Shown: positions 54,603 through 64,000 of the stretch, piece after piece
How positions within the stretch are numbered: the stretch's first letter is position 1
Layout: each line of letters begins with the position of its first letter
Assembly: GCA_001414485.1 (NCBI GenBank)
Contig: LLEY01000088.1
Location: 186,001 to 250,000 of the forward strand
Length of the DNA: 64,000 nt
Direction of reading: 5' to 3'
Source: Calycina herbarum
Lineage: Eukaryota > Ascomycota > Leotiomycetes > Helotiales > Pezizellaceae
Translations under genes and position numbers: made by a program
The notes under the pieces: generated by a model
What the model was told of the DNA's origin: nothing
The model's input: only the letters and a program-made list of their open reading frames with translations
Databases searched by the model: none

Positions 54603-55053
54603 TATTATAAATCACGTTTTACGTAGTAAGTAGTTTAGATAATATTCTAATAGAATAAAGTACGACGTCTAGGAAATAAAAGGTAATATAGAAGAGAATC
54701 TATAGTATAGAGATATTTAGAGATTCTAGGATCTTACTATTAGGAGTTAGTTATAATCACGTAATAAGTAAGTAAGCGACATAGCCGACGAGTCGACTAT
54801 GTCGACTATAGTCGAGCAGGTTAACTATAGCGACTAGGAAGTACGAAGGTTCTATATAAGACTAGTACCTCTGCTATTAGATAGGAGCTTCGTACTTAAC
54901 TTTAGTTATTAATCTTATTATCTTATTTAATATCTTTGATATAAGTAACGAGTTCACTTCTAAGTAAATAAACCGGCGTATCTGTACTTCTTACTCGTAT
55001 ACTAACTATCGAGACTTAGTTATCTTTGTTTAGTTTATTTGAGTTTCGTTATA
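54603..55053 (+). repeat. Gypsy C 3' LTR
   Basis: It is the 451-bp partner of 47,329-47,779 and is followed by TTAGT at 55,054-55,058. Confidence 0.93.
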
Positions 55054-55061
55054 TTAGTATT

Positions 55062-55118
55062 AGTATAACTTGGTTATAAATCTGTTTAGTTATATATACG
55101 TATTATATTCTCTATTAA
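55062..55118 (-). repeat. Copia LTR fragment
   Basis: TTAGTATAACTTGGTTATAA and the following ~35 bp match the edge of the LTRs at 58,889 and 60,406. Confidence 0.75.
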
Positions 55119-55523
55119 GGTGTTATATAAAGCCTATACTACTTTGTAGAGTATATATAGGACGTGGAATTTATAATAGTACGTGGAATTTATAACAGTA
55201 CGTAGAATTCATAACAGTACGTGGAATTCATAGTAGTACGTAGAATTCATAACAGAGCGTGGAATTTATAACAGTACGTGGAATTCATAGCAGTACGTGG
55301 AATTCATAGCAGTACGTGGAATTCATAACAGTGCGTGGAATTTATAATAGTACGTGGAATTTATAGTAGTACGTGGAATTCATAACAGTGCGTGGAGTGT
55401 ATAACAAGTGCGTGGAGTGTATACAGTGCGTGGGGTGCATGACAGTGCATGGGAAAGTGTGGAGAGCATGACAGAACGTGGAGAGCATAGGAGTGCTAGG
55501 AGAGCCTGGGAGAGCGTGGAGTT

Positions 55524-55566
55524 CCCTACCCGACCTAGGCCAGTCTGAAAGCCTCACTTAACCATT
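55524..55566 (-). rRNA. Fragment of nuclear 18S rRNA gene, first copy
   Basis: The plus strand CCTAGGCCAGTCTGAAAGCC then TCACTTAACCATT is the reverse complement of the 3' part of 18S rRNA, just upstream of the conserved decoding-region segment. It is about 40 bp, diverged, and embedded in repeat R2. It is not a functional gene. Confidence 0.65.
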
Positions 55567-56309
55567 GTGTAGCATGCGGCTTCACTTCACGAGTTCACGA
55601 GTTCACGTTGTTCTCTCATAGCTAAGAGAGCGTGGAATTCATAGGAGAGCGTGGAGTGCAATAGTAGAGTGCATGCAGATGCAGAGCATGGGAGTGCGTG
55701 TATGCAGAGTGTATGCAGGGAGAGTGCATGGGGAGTGCATGCATGGCGATCATGGGATTGCATGCCGAGCATGGGAAAGTGTGGCAGTGCATTGGAGTTT
55801 ATGCATGGGAGTGCATGGAATTCATCATGGTAGTGTATGCAGGCAGAGCAGGGGAGGGCATGGGAGAGCGTGGCATTTGCAGCATCAAGACCCTCACCAT
55901 GGAACGGACCGGGACGACGATACGTGCCGAGCCGTGAATACGGAACAAATCGGCCACCAAATAGCGCCCTCTGAAGCCTGTAGTTTTGCCAGCACAGACA
56001 TTTTCACAGCCAAACTACCCTTGCTGCTATCGCGGCCTTTCACAATCTATTCAGTGCGGCGTGCAACATGCAGCTGCAGCATGCGGCTCAAACGAGAGTT
56101 CACTTCACGAGTTCACGAGTTCACGTTGGACGACCACCATTCTCTCATAGCCAAAGGTGCAATGGTAGAATGTGGAGTGTATGGAGTGCGTGGAGTTCTG
56201 GCTGAGCGTGGAGTTCTGGCTGAGCATGGCGCTCTTTGGTGACTTTTGGTGTGTTTTCGCTTAATTTTGTCCCGTGCGCACGGATAGTGTGAGGCTTCCA
56301 GGGCTAAAA

Positions 56310-56339
56310 TTCGGTACAGGGTAGATGCCCTGTACCGAA
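56310..56339. other. Perfect 12-bp hairpin at the end of R2
   Basis: TTCGGTACAGGG and its complement CCCTGTACCGAA are separated by 6 bp. In copy 1 only the first arm is present (30,696 onward), followed by the Gypsy A fragment. Confidence 0.85.
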
Positions 56340-56594
56340 CGTCGCAAAGTTTAACTCATCCAACTAGACGTTGTACCCTAACTCTTGTTTACCATAAGAC
56401 GTATAATATTGCACCTCTATGGCAACAAAGGCGCAGTACAGCAGTGGTATCAAGGGTTGCGACAGCTGGTATGCTTACTCTCCCCCGCATGTGAAAATGC
56501 CGCGGCAGAGATGGTTGTGCTGACTCTTTATTCCCCCTTCACCAGTTGTCAGAATCAACCTCTATCTCTCGCTTTCTACCAACTCTATTCGAAA

Positions 56595-56717
56595 CTCATC
56601 GACACCCTCTGCGATCAAGGGGAGCAAGCCAAAACCTCATCGACACCCTCTGCGATCAAGGGGAGCAAGTCAAAACCTCATCGACACCCTCTGCGATTAG
56701 GGGGAGCAAGTCAGGAT
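56595..56717 (+). repeat. 41-bp tandem repeat, three copies
   Basis: The units at 56,595, 56,636 and 56,677 begin CTCATCGACACCCTCTGCGA. Copies 1 and 2 differ by one base; copy 3 has GATTAGGG for GATCAAGG and a diverged tail. The array ends at the ATG of the Copia gag fragment. Confidence 0.92.
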
Positions 56718-56886
56718 GTCATCTAAGGATGACAGTGTCTAGAAGGAACGTTACCTGAAGGGCAAAGTCAACTACTGGGAATGGCGTCGGTTTTTCGAAA
56801 GAGAAGCCAAAAAGAAAGGATTGATAAAACTCTTCGATAGCGACGAAAAGCAGAATATGCCATCTCAACAACAAACCTCTCCATAG
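56716..56886 (+). pseudogene. Copia gag N-terminal fragment
   Basis: An ATG at 56,716 opens MSSKDDSV, followed by TAG (for Trp), KERYLKGKVNYWEWRRFFER, EAKKKGLIKLFDSDEK and a stop after QQQTSP. L.G..NY.EW....E..AK...LW is the usual start of Copia gag proteins. Nothing of the rest remains. Confidence 0.6.
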
Positions 56887-57024
56887 CATAAGTTACTATT
56901 TCAGCAACAAAGCTAATCCTCCTTACCAAGCCAAATCTCCGAATAGCACGACCTGCCATTGCATCTACAACGCCAATCCTCCCTACGAGCTAAACCTCCG
57001 AATAACAGAACGAACAGAATCCGC

Positions 57025-57054
57025 TAAAAGCCTCACTTAACCATTCAATCGGTT

Positions 57055-57085
<31 letters not shown>

Positions 57086-57103
57086 CACGTACTCAACGTA
57101 AGC
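57025..57103 (-). rRNA. Fragment of nuclear 18S rRNA gene, second copy
   Basis: The plus strand holds GACGGGCGGTGTGTACAAAG, the reverse complement of the universally conserved 3' segment of small-subunit rRNA. It is preceded by CCATTCAATCGG and followed by GGCAGGCACGTACTCAACG. About 80 bp match with several differences; it is not functional. CACTTAACC in place of CACTGAGCC is shared with the fragment at 55,551-55,563, so the two pieces have a common source. Confidence 0.88.
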
Positions 57104-57109
57104 GCAGGC

Positions 57110-57600
57110 TTCTTTGACGACCTTGAGGCGGATGAGATTGTCTTTTGTAAGTCTGCCATCTGCTATCTGCCATCTGCCATCTGCCATCTGCCACCTGCCA
57201 CTTCTGCCACTTCTGAGTCTGAGCCGATCCAGCTAACAGGGAAATCGCTCGCAGTGCCCTCTTAGATACGCTGCCGATTGCCACGCCGACCCAAGGCCTC
57301 CTCCCTTTTGCACAGACAACCCTCATAAACAACCCTCACAAGCGTACAACACTACACCGGCGAGGGACAAGGCGATGAGATGTCGTCTTTCTTCATCTAG
57401 GTGGACACATTCGAGCCTAGAACCAGAGTAGCAGTAGGTAACTCGTCCTTGAATATATCTTCAAGTAACTAACCAGCGTAGTTCTACCATCCTCCACTTG
57501 GAGTTGACCACTTCAACGAGGAGTTGACCAACTCCACGGCAGCACAACTCCACGGCAGCACAAGGACTTGAGAGAACTCAAGTCGATATCTGCAGACCTA
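57110..57600 (+). repeat. Dispersed repeat R1, copy 2
   Basis: It matches 155-620 and 840-870, including GGCGGATGAGATTGTCTT, GCCGATCCAGCT, GAGTTGACCAACTC and GGCAGCACAACTCCAC. A CTGCCATCTGCCAT simple repeat is expanded at 57,155-57,210. The left end joins the 18S fragment directly. Confidence 0.78.
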
Positions 57601-57629
57601 CCTCGACTTCTTACAACGTATCTAAGAGT

Positions 57630-57845
57630 TGTACAACGTGTCGTTCGCACATACCCCAAGTACACCTTGCATCATCAACGAACGTCCTTTATCCCACTAT
57701 ACCAACCCATCACCCACCCACACCCATCACTCCAACTCTCGTCTATCTTTTCCCCTTTGGACTCCTCTCTAGGAGTTGTTCGCACACACCCTGAAGCACA
57801 CCTTAAATCAGCAACGAACGTCCTTTGTCCTACTATATCAAATTT
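57630..57845 (+). repeat. Direct duplication of about 65 bp
   Basis: GTTGTTCGCACACACCCTGA and the following CACACCTTAAATCAGCAACGAACGTCC at 57,775-57,840 repeat 57,637-57,705 (GTTCGCACATACCCC...). The ~70 bp between them is Pro/Ser-codon-like and CT-rich. Confidence 0.75.
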
Positions 57846-58364
57846 ACCTTTTGTTTTAAGGGTTAACCGAGTTTCCAGATGCGATAGATTATCGTTGTAC
57901 TAATATGGGCCGGCATAGATCAGCAGATGGGTTTTGTGGAAGTAAAGGGCGTATTTTTCGGCCATAGGGATCTAGGGTAAAGGGGAATCCAATCAACCCA
58001 TCACTCCAACTCTCGGGTCAAGGCAAAAAGCACGAGGCAACGCCGGCGGTTCAACTATTCATAATCTACTTCCAACTTGGCAAAATCGCCATTTGCCCTC
58101 AGGGTCTCAGGGTTTAATAGAATTGACAATGATACGTAAGCGTAGAAGTGGCAAATGTCTTAAATAACTTAGTCTTTCATACCCCTAAGTATAGACTCAC
58201 GAATATTCCTCCACCTGACATTTAAAAAAAGAAAAGATTCCTCCAGGTGTAAACTCCAACAATTATACATTAAGAAATAAAGAAAAACATTACAGCCAAG
58301 TTACATTATTCATACAAAAGAGTATCCCCGAACCACAAAACATCTTCATCTCAAGGACCACAGA
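57846..58364. other. Intergenic, nothing recognised
   Basis: Mixed composition with no RIP signature. No coding or RNA feature was found. Confidence 0.5.
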
Positions 58365-58595
58365 TCATGGCCCCCGAGTTCCAGACATTAAGTTTGTTGT
58401 CGAGCCACCAATTCTCAGTTTGATTTTTTCTAGAAATGATAGGTAAGATATACCAGCAATTTCTTCAGGCGCATTGCCCTCCTCTTTATCGTCTTTCTCA
58501 TTCATCTCTTCATCCATCTTATCTTCATCGTTATCGTCGTTATCATCATCGGCGGCGGCGGCAGCAACAGTTTCTATTAGAAGATAATTAGCCAA
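58365..58595 (-). CDS. Possible acidic low-complexity protein fragment
   Basis: The frame of 76 residues contains AAAAADDDNDDNDEDKMDEE and ends ISYLSFLEKIKLRIGGSTTN and GTRGP-stop. It has no ATG start (first codon TTG). The GCC/GAT/GAC run behind it is a simple repeat at 58,500-58,565, so the frame may be a by-product of that repeat. Confidence 0.2.
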   Translation of the reverse strand: MANYLLIETVAAAAADDDNDDNDEDKMDEEMNEKDDKEEGNAPEEIAGISYLSFLEKIKLRIGGSTTNLMSGTRGP

Positions 58596-58888
58596 TTTTC
58601 CATTAGAGTACGTACTGAGAAATGTATACGGTACTCGCTCCGATCCCTCTTTTTCGTCTCTGTTGATTTATAGTCAGCGTTTGAGTCTCGATTTATAATT
58701 ACTAGAGGTAAAAACTATGTAAGACAGCTGGAGTAAGATACATGCTAGTCGGCTTTCTCAACTTTCCGTTCTGATCGGCTGGCTGGGGATTAAATTCGTA
58801 TAAATTATTTCCTATAATTGTGAAGATCCGGGTTGTCAAATCTGTGGCGGCAGGTCGGATCAGATTGCCGGCTCTCGCCATATGTGTC
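58596..58888. other. Intergenic, nothing recognised
   Basis: No feature was seen up to the LTR at 58,889. Confidence 0.5.
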
Positions 58889-60575
58889 TGTTGGTATAAC
58901 TTGGTTATAAATCTGTCCGGTTACATATGCGTATTGTATTCTCTGTGTCTATTCTAGGTACTCGAAGTACGACTATTTATGCTTGTGCTAGCGTGGTACT
59001 AGCGTGCTAGTCACGTGGATAGATACGAGTTAGAGGCTCATTCACCTATATAACGACACTTATCTTCTGTCTTATTTTGTTAGTGGTTCTACGAACCTAG
59101 ACAAACCCTAAAACAAATCTCATCTCCTCGTCTCTTCGTCTCTCCTTAGCAGCCAACCCTAAGAAACACGAAACCTGTGAATTTCCACAAGGCGTATTTA
59201 TTTTTTGTGGTTAATAGACAAGTGGTTTATTTTGAAATACAAAAGATTTCAGAGGCATAGAGTGATAATAATTAATTAGAGAGGTACGTCGCGCTATTTC
59301 TTATTTCTTATTTCACCTTGAACAATTTCTCTTTTTATCTCTAAGGGCTTACGAGGAGATATATATATGGTTGAACTATTTTATTATTAAGATAACTAGA
59401 CATTTCTAGATCCTGAGTTTCCCTCTATCGTCCGTCTGCCTATATCTCAAATCCTTCGTATATAAAACTCTATTTCGAAAATCATTTGTCGTTAAGATAA
59501 CTGTAGACTACTAAACCATTACTCGAGTTCCCGTGTTGTTATCTCCTATTCCCGTGTTGTTATCTCTTATTCCCGTCCCGATGTGAAAACTCTATTATGA
59601 AAAGAAAGGGAAAAACGCCGCCATTGTATATAGATGTGTCCAGGTGTCTATTGATTAGGATGAAAGTATATTAGAATCAGAGTTTTACAGGTCCGATCTC
59701 CTCAAACTAAACGAAGAGGATAACGTTATCTTTTATCTTTATAGAGCTAGGAGTATCGAGTTTGTTAACTACCTTTCTATTAAACCAAATTATAATACCA
59801 CCTACTTAGCCCTTGAAGAACCGGTCCTTGATCTAGTAGTAAATTCTTTAGAAAGACGTCGTATCTCGCTTCGTAGCTCGAACTTTTAGGTGTTCGTAAC
59901 CGATGTCGAAATAGAGAGTGACGGACCTTAGAGATTTTACGTCCTCGAATGCTAGAGCAGTAAATAAGCGTATGTTAAAGCGGGGAATATCATCCTTATC
60001 ATCTAATAGTACGATAACTGAGTCCTTATTATTATTTACTAAGATAATAGCTTTGTTCTTATATATATTTCATCGTAGCTAGGTAAGGAGAAAACTAGCG
60101 AGAAAGACGGCGTTGTAGATAGCGGTCGTTACGAGGAGGTTTATCTATAAGAAGAACGAGGTATGTTGGTTCGATATACCTTGCTAATCTGTGTACGTTA
60201 CGCAGGTCCTTGGTTTAAGAAGAGTAAATTAGAGGTATCTTGATTTCTTGCTTTAAGGTAAGTGGTGTCGGTAAGGCGAAGTATAAGGGGTCTCTCTCTC
60301 CTTAGAGAGAAGACGTAGTGTCGCGGTCTAGCGTAAGTAGAGAGATAAGGTGTTTCGTAGTTGAGTTTTATTGTTTTAGGTGTTTAGATTTCTTCTACTT
60401 CTTTTTAGTAGTATAACTTAGTTATAAATCTGTCTAGTTATATATACGTATTATATTCTCTGTATCTATTCTAGGTACTCGAAGTACGACTATTTATGCT
60501 TGCGCTAGCGTGGTACTAGCGTGCTAGTCACGTGGATAGATATAAGTCAGAGGCTTATTCACTAATATAACGACA
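58889..60575 (-). mobile_element. Short Copia-LTR-flanked element (non-autonomous or deleted)
   Basis: Two 170-bp LTRs (58,889-59,058 and 60,406-60,575) are in the same orientation, opposite to the Copia LTR at 45,453. The flanks are GTGTC and GTGCC, a target duplication with one transition. The interior is 1,347 bp, far too short for a full polyprotein, and no protease, integrase or RT motif was read in it. It is either a TRIM/LARD-like derivative or a deletion product. Confidence 0.75.
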
Positions 60576-61260
60576 GTGCCTGATACTAAGTCTTTTGCAG
60601 CTTCTCGGCGAGTGCTCGCTGTTGTTGCTGGAGGTTACTGAAGAGTTCTAGAACCTGGTTAAGATATTCTTCGATATATTAGAGGGATTAGCCGAGATGT
60701 TCAAGTGCTGTATAGGCCTAACCTAGGGCGATTTCGTTGACTTCACTACCTTTCTCAGTTATATACTCGCTTCAGTCTTGATAAGTAGTAAGCCGGAGGC
60801 TATTGTAGCTTGTATACTCGATGATCTAGACTATTTCGTAACTCAGATATTACCCGATTAACCTAGAGTGCCCCTCTACGAAGATTGTTAAGTTGACGGT
60901 CCTGCGAGCGACTAAGCCAACGTTGATTAGGAAAGAGGCTAGGCGTACTTCCGTCGTATCTTTCCGGGTGTAGGAGACAGTGCTTTGGCTTTCGATCAGT
61001 GTTCGTAACTGAGGCTGGTGTCGAGGTAGGCATAGGCGTAGGCGTAGGTTGTAGAGGATTAGAGGAAGAAAGTCTTTCTTCGAGCCTCGTAAGAGCTTCT
61101 TCTTATTAGCTAGAAAGGTTTGCTATTGACTGTTTTTGACTTTCAGTGAGAAGCTGTATTTCTCGCTGCTGCTGGTTGAACATGTCTATTAACCACTGCG
61201 GAGGTTCTTATACAACTGCTGTGCTTACGTCTTCTATTATATTTATAGTCGTCTACTATA
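60576..61260 (-). pseudogene. LTR-retrotransposon gag fragment
   Basis: The minus strand reads MFNQQQREIQLLTESQKQSI, a coiled-coil stretch, two stops, then TRLEERLSSSNPLQPTPTP, RKPKHCLLHPERYDGSTPSL and FPNQRWLSR. A basic linker followed by HPE.YDG...LFP is the usual entry to the capsid part of Gypsy-type gag. Later parts have stops. It lies directly beside the Copia-LTR element, which was inserted in or next to it. Confidence 0.55.
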
Positions 61261-61289
61261 TACTTCGGACTATCGTAGAAGACCGTGTG

Positions 61290-61430
61290 TCTTCGTTTAT
61301 TTGTTCGTTTCGTGTAAAACCGTGTAAAACCGTGTGTTTTCTATATAAGACCGTGTATATTAACTATAAAGGATTTTCGTACTTATACCGTGTATATAAG
61401 AAAGAGGGTTCGTAGAATCTACCGTGTATA
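61290..61430 (-). repeat. ACCGTGT-rich leader of the gag fragment
   Basis: CGTGTAAAACCGTGTAAAAC, AAGACCGTGTATAT and similar blocks repeat irregularly. Composition changes to RIPed AT-rich at about 61,440. Confidence 0.45.
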
Positions 61431-64000
61431 GTTCGTTCGACGTACTTAATAAGCGAATATAAGAGAGAAGTAAATTCTAATATTATAAGCCGAATATAAT
61501 AAGGTTAATAGATAAGATTATCTTATTATAAGAAGAATTAACTAAGGAATAAAAGAGAAGAAGTCTATTCTATATACGAGAAAAGAGGTTTTATACGCTA
61601 AGGCTATATATAATTTATCTTAGTAAACTTAGACGCTAGTTTTATTAGTTTTTAGTTCTACCTCTACTATACTCTCTACTATACCTCTACCTCGCTCTAC
61701 TTATCTCTCTTCTTTACTAATTATATTCCTCGATTCTAAAAAGCCGTTCTAGCGTCTAAGAGACTTTAGTAATTTTTTTAGTAACAGCGACAACTATAGC
61801 TTAAAATAAGACCTTATTTCTAACCTCTCTACTTTCTCTACTAATAACACTTTATTAAGCTTATTATATACTTTTTAAATAGAATATAAGAAGGCCTTTC
61901 TAGTTAACTATATACGAGCTTAATAGCTCTTAAATTAGTTGTAATATACTCTTATAAAGTAAGGTATAAAGTAGAGTTAAAGTATCGGAGATATCGGATT
62001 TAAAAACTCTTCTTACTTTACTATACTATACTTCTTAATATCTTCTCTATTAACACCTTTATAAAGCCTAGTTGTTAGTATATTATAGAGCTAGAGTAGG
62101 GCTTTCTTTTAAGTCTACTCTTATCTTAATAGCTCTTAAAATAATCTCGATATACTTGTTTTTATATAGAAAGAAAAGAAAAGTCTCGCTTACTTAAAAA
62201 CATCGATTCTTCTACTCTCTTACTTACTTTTCAACTATCTATTTAAATAAAAATATTTCTTTATATATTAGTAGATAAATACCTATTCTACCTTATCTAG
62301 CTTACCTAGTATTAATAGAAAGCGTAGTTATTAAGTACTTTTAAAAAAGCAAATTCGAGATTTAATAGTTATTATTCTAGAATTTAGGACTTGGCTTTGA
62401 AATCTCCTAGTTTCTCTAGAGAGTATCTAATACTATAAAAATAAGTAACGTATATATATAGCGAACCGGCTAAATAAGCGAACTAGCTAACTGAAAATAT
62501 ATCTAAAATCGCGATTTTAATATTTTAATATCTCTACGAACTATTAATTAAAAGTTTTAAAATTAAAACTTTGATTTTATTACTATATATATATTTAGAA
62601 TTCTAAGTTTTAGACGTTATATAATTTTACTTAGCGATTCGCTTAAAAATACCTCTGTAATCTTGTCTTTTTTCTTCTTCTTTTAATAACTTTTTAATAT
62701 ATATTAGCCTTAGTCTTATATTTTATAACTTTTATATTTATATAGTAATAAAATCAAAGTTTTAATTTTGAAATTTTTAATTAATAGTTCGTAGAGATAT
62801 TAAAATATTAAAATCGCGATTTTAGATATATTTTCAGTTAGCTAGTTCGCTTATTTAGCCGGTTCGCTATATATATACGTTATTATATATAGAAAAATAG
62901 ATAAATTTTTATCTAAAGTATATACCGTGTTACCTCGAGTTATAGTTGTTGAATTATATCTCTTTAAAGTTAAAAGCTTAATCTTATAGTTATTAATCTT
63001 ACTAAAAAAATTACTAAACTTACTTAGACTCTAGAATAAAGAAGTTAGCTAAGACAGAGGTTAGAGAGCGTCTAAGCCTAATTAGAAGCGTCTAAGTTTA
63101 ATTAGAGATAGTATAAGTAGAGAGTAGAGAAGTAGATAGGTTATAGCTTAGCTAACGTTCTATCTAAGACTAATAATTCTTTATAATAGAGTCTAAGAAA
63201 CTGAGATAATATATAATTACCGATTATTAGAACGATATTAGAACCTCTTACGTCTAGGTTACGTAAGATTACGTTTTTATACAAAGGTTAGTAGACTAAG
63301 TACTCTTTAGATATAAACTATTATAGAAGAAGACGAGTAGCTTATAGTATTTAATACTTAGTATAGTCTTTTTAAGTCGTTAGTTATACTATTTAGCTTA
63401 ACTAATATATTTATAATATTCTAAGCTAGGATTAATAAAGTTTTATCTTTCTTTCTAGATATCTTCTATATAGTATACTTTAATAATATTCTTATCTTTT
63501 TAAATAACCTACGATCTTACTACTAGTATATATACTAAGTTCTCGACACTTTTTAAGAAGCTAGCCTCTACTTAGAATTTATCTCTACTAATAGAGTAAG
63601 AATAGACTCTAAAAAGTATCTTTATATCTTAAAAACCTCTAAGTCTTTCTAGGCTTTATAAACTTTTACTATCGTATTATTAGAAACTTCTCTAAGATAG
63701 TTAAGCTACTAAATCGTCTGTCTAAATCAAATATACTCTAGGAATAGACTATAGAGTATACTAAGGCTTTTAAGACTTTAAAGTTAGTATTTGCTTTAGT
63801 ATTTATATTATACTATTTTAGTTCTTTAAAAGTATAATATCTAGTTATTAGAAATAGTTATTAGGAATTATTAGGATTACGTAACAGCTAAAGTTATATA
63901 CTAGAGAAGATATAAACAAGGTTTAGAAATATAATAGTTTATATACTAGAAGAATTATATATTAGAAGAGTTATATACTAGATAGATACGTATTTAAGTC
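61431..64000 (+). mobile_element. RIPed Gypsy element, truncated by the window end
   Basis: A gag-like frame lies at about 61,660-62,440 (SLLTPL, KQIRDLIVII among stops). RT motifs on the plus strand at 63,330-63,900 include LFKSLVI.F.LTNIF, ARINKVLSFFLDIFYIVYFN, NILIF, INFYYRIIRNFSKIVKLLNR and YTKAFKTLK. They match the Gypsy RT core, with YFNNIL for YLDDIL, and the RT connection. No LTR was found for it within the window. A MITE sits between gag and pol. Confidence 0.75.
62448..62880. mobile_element. 433-bp MITE with ~142-bp terminal inverted repeats
   Basis: The left end ACGTATATATATAGCGAACC and the right end, its complement, are flanked by TA on both sides (62,446-62,447 and 62,881-62,882). 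The first 106 bp of the arms are identical and the next 36 differ at 2-3 sites. The ~150-bp centre codes for nothing recognisable. The TA target suggests mobilisation by a Tc1/mariner-type transposase, but the ends do not match either Tc1 element in this window. Confidence 0.88.

Larger units (their letters stand above)
47329..55053 (+). mobile_element. Gypsy C, chromodomain LTR retrotransposon, Gypsy B family, RIPed
   Basis: Two 451-bp LTRs (47,329-47,779 and 54,603-55,053) with TTAGT duplicated outside (47,324-47,328 and 55,054-55,058). Gag, pol and chromodomain run on the plus strand, with the antisense frame before the 3' LTR. A Gypsy B-type solo LTR is inserted in pol. Confidence 0.94.
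55150..56340 (+). repeat. Dispersed repeat R2, copy 3
   Basis: A 19-bp minisatellite (AGTACGTGGAATTCATAAC and variants, 55,157-55,445) is followed by short GAGTGCATG-type repeats, an 18S rDNA fragment (55,524-55,566), and the conserved body 55,865-56,325. It ends in a hairpin at 56,310-56,339. It is longer than copies 1 and 2. Confidence 0.8.

Noticed and set aside
55673..56242. 189-codon open frame in the R2 repeat
   Set aside because: Codons come from GAGTGCATG-type simple repeats, and the frame is not kept in copies 1 and 2.
56310..56339. Helitron 3' end (hairpin near the repeat terminus)
   Set aside because: No CTRR follows within the usual 10-12 bp, no TC start was found, and no Rep/helicase sequence is present.
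61146..61415. 89-codon hydrophobic frame on the plus strand
   Set aside because: It lies antisense to the gag fragment and its ACCGTGT-rich leader, with no family motif.

Overview
The window looks like a repeat-rich, gene-poor segment of a filamentous ascomycete (Pezizomycotina) nuclear genome. Four things point there: 59-62 bp introns with GTGAGT/GTAAGT donors and ACTAAC-type branch sites; fungus-type chromodomain Gypsy, Copia, Tc1/mariner and PIF-Harbinger elements; gene fragments of fungal families (SRPK-like and APH-like kinases, a DUF7924-like protein); and long blocks in which TpG and CpA have been turned into TpA, the mark of repeat-induced point mutation (RIP). No intact, ordinary host gene could be demonstrated. 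Every recognisable coding sequence is a transposon remnant or a broken gene.

Layout. 1-4,400: dispersed repeats, a truncated Gypsy end and an APH-like kinase gene cut off at its 3' side. 4,400-21,650: a heavily RIPed nest. Repeat X (a less mutated copy lies at 1,290-2,370) was hit by Gypsy A (5,106-17,109), which was hit by Gypsy E (7,475-13,794); X also carries a PIF-Harbinger element (17,321-21,019) and a solo LTR (21,244-21,527). 21,670-25,960: two related ~0.5 kb arms in inverted orientation enclose fragments of an SRPK-like kinase and a DUF2510-like protein. 26,358-29,850: a GC-richer island with a second SRPK-like kinase broken by a 5-bp duplication and a truncated DUF7924-like gene on the opposite strand. 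29,985-42,402: a minisatellite-bearing repeat (R2), then a minus-strand Gypsy A copy with an internal deletion that received two Tc1-like elements (one of them holding a solo LTR) and Gypsy B inside its LTR. 42,403-47,328: R1/R2 fragments, a Copia remnant, a small gene remnant with an intron, and solo LTRs. 47,329-55,053: Gypsy C, same family as B, with a solo LTR inside. 55,060-61,260: R2 again, two short 18S rDNA pieces, R1 again, a short Copia-LTR-flanked element and a gag fragment. 61,430-64,000: a RIPed Gypsy with a 433-bp MITE inside.

Element boundaries rest on matching LTRs or TIRs plus target-site duplications read directly: GTATT, GTATA/ATATA, GTACG, TTAGT, AGAGT, AAGTG, ATAAT, CTACT, TAA and TA. 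The insertion order can therefore be read from the sequence. Gypsy A, E, B and C all appear to encode a chromodomain, which fits self-targeting to this kind of heterochromatin. The least expected items are a reading frame antisense to Gypsy B and C, next to the 3' LTR and conserved between the two copies; the inverted-repeat cassette holding host gene pieces; and the fragments of 18S rDNA.
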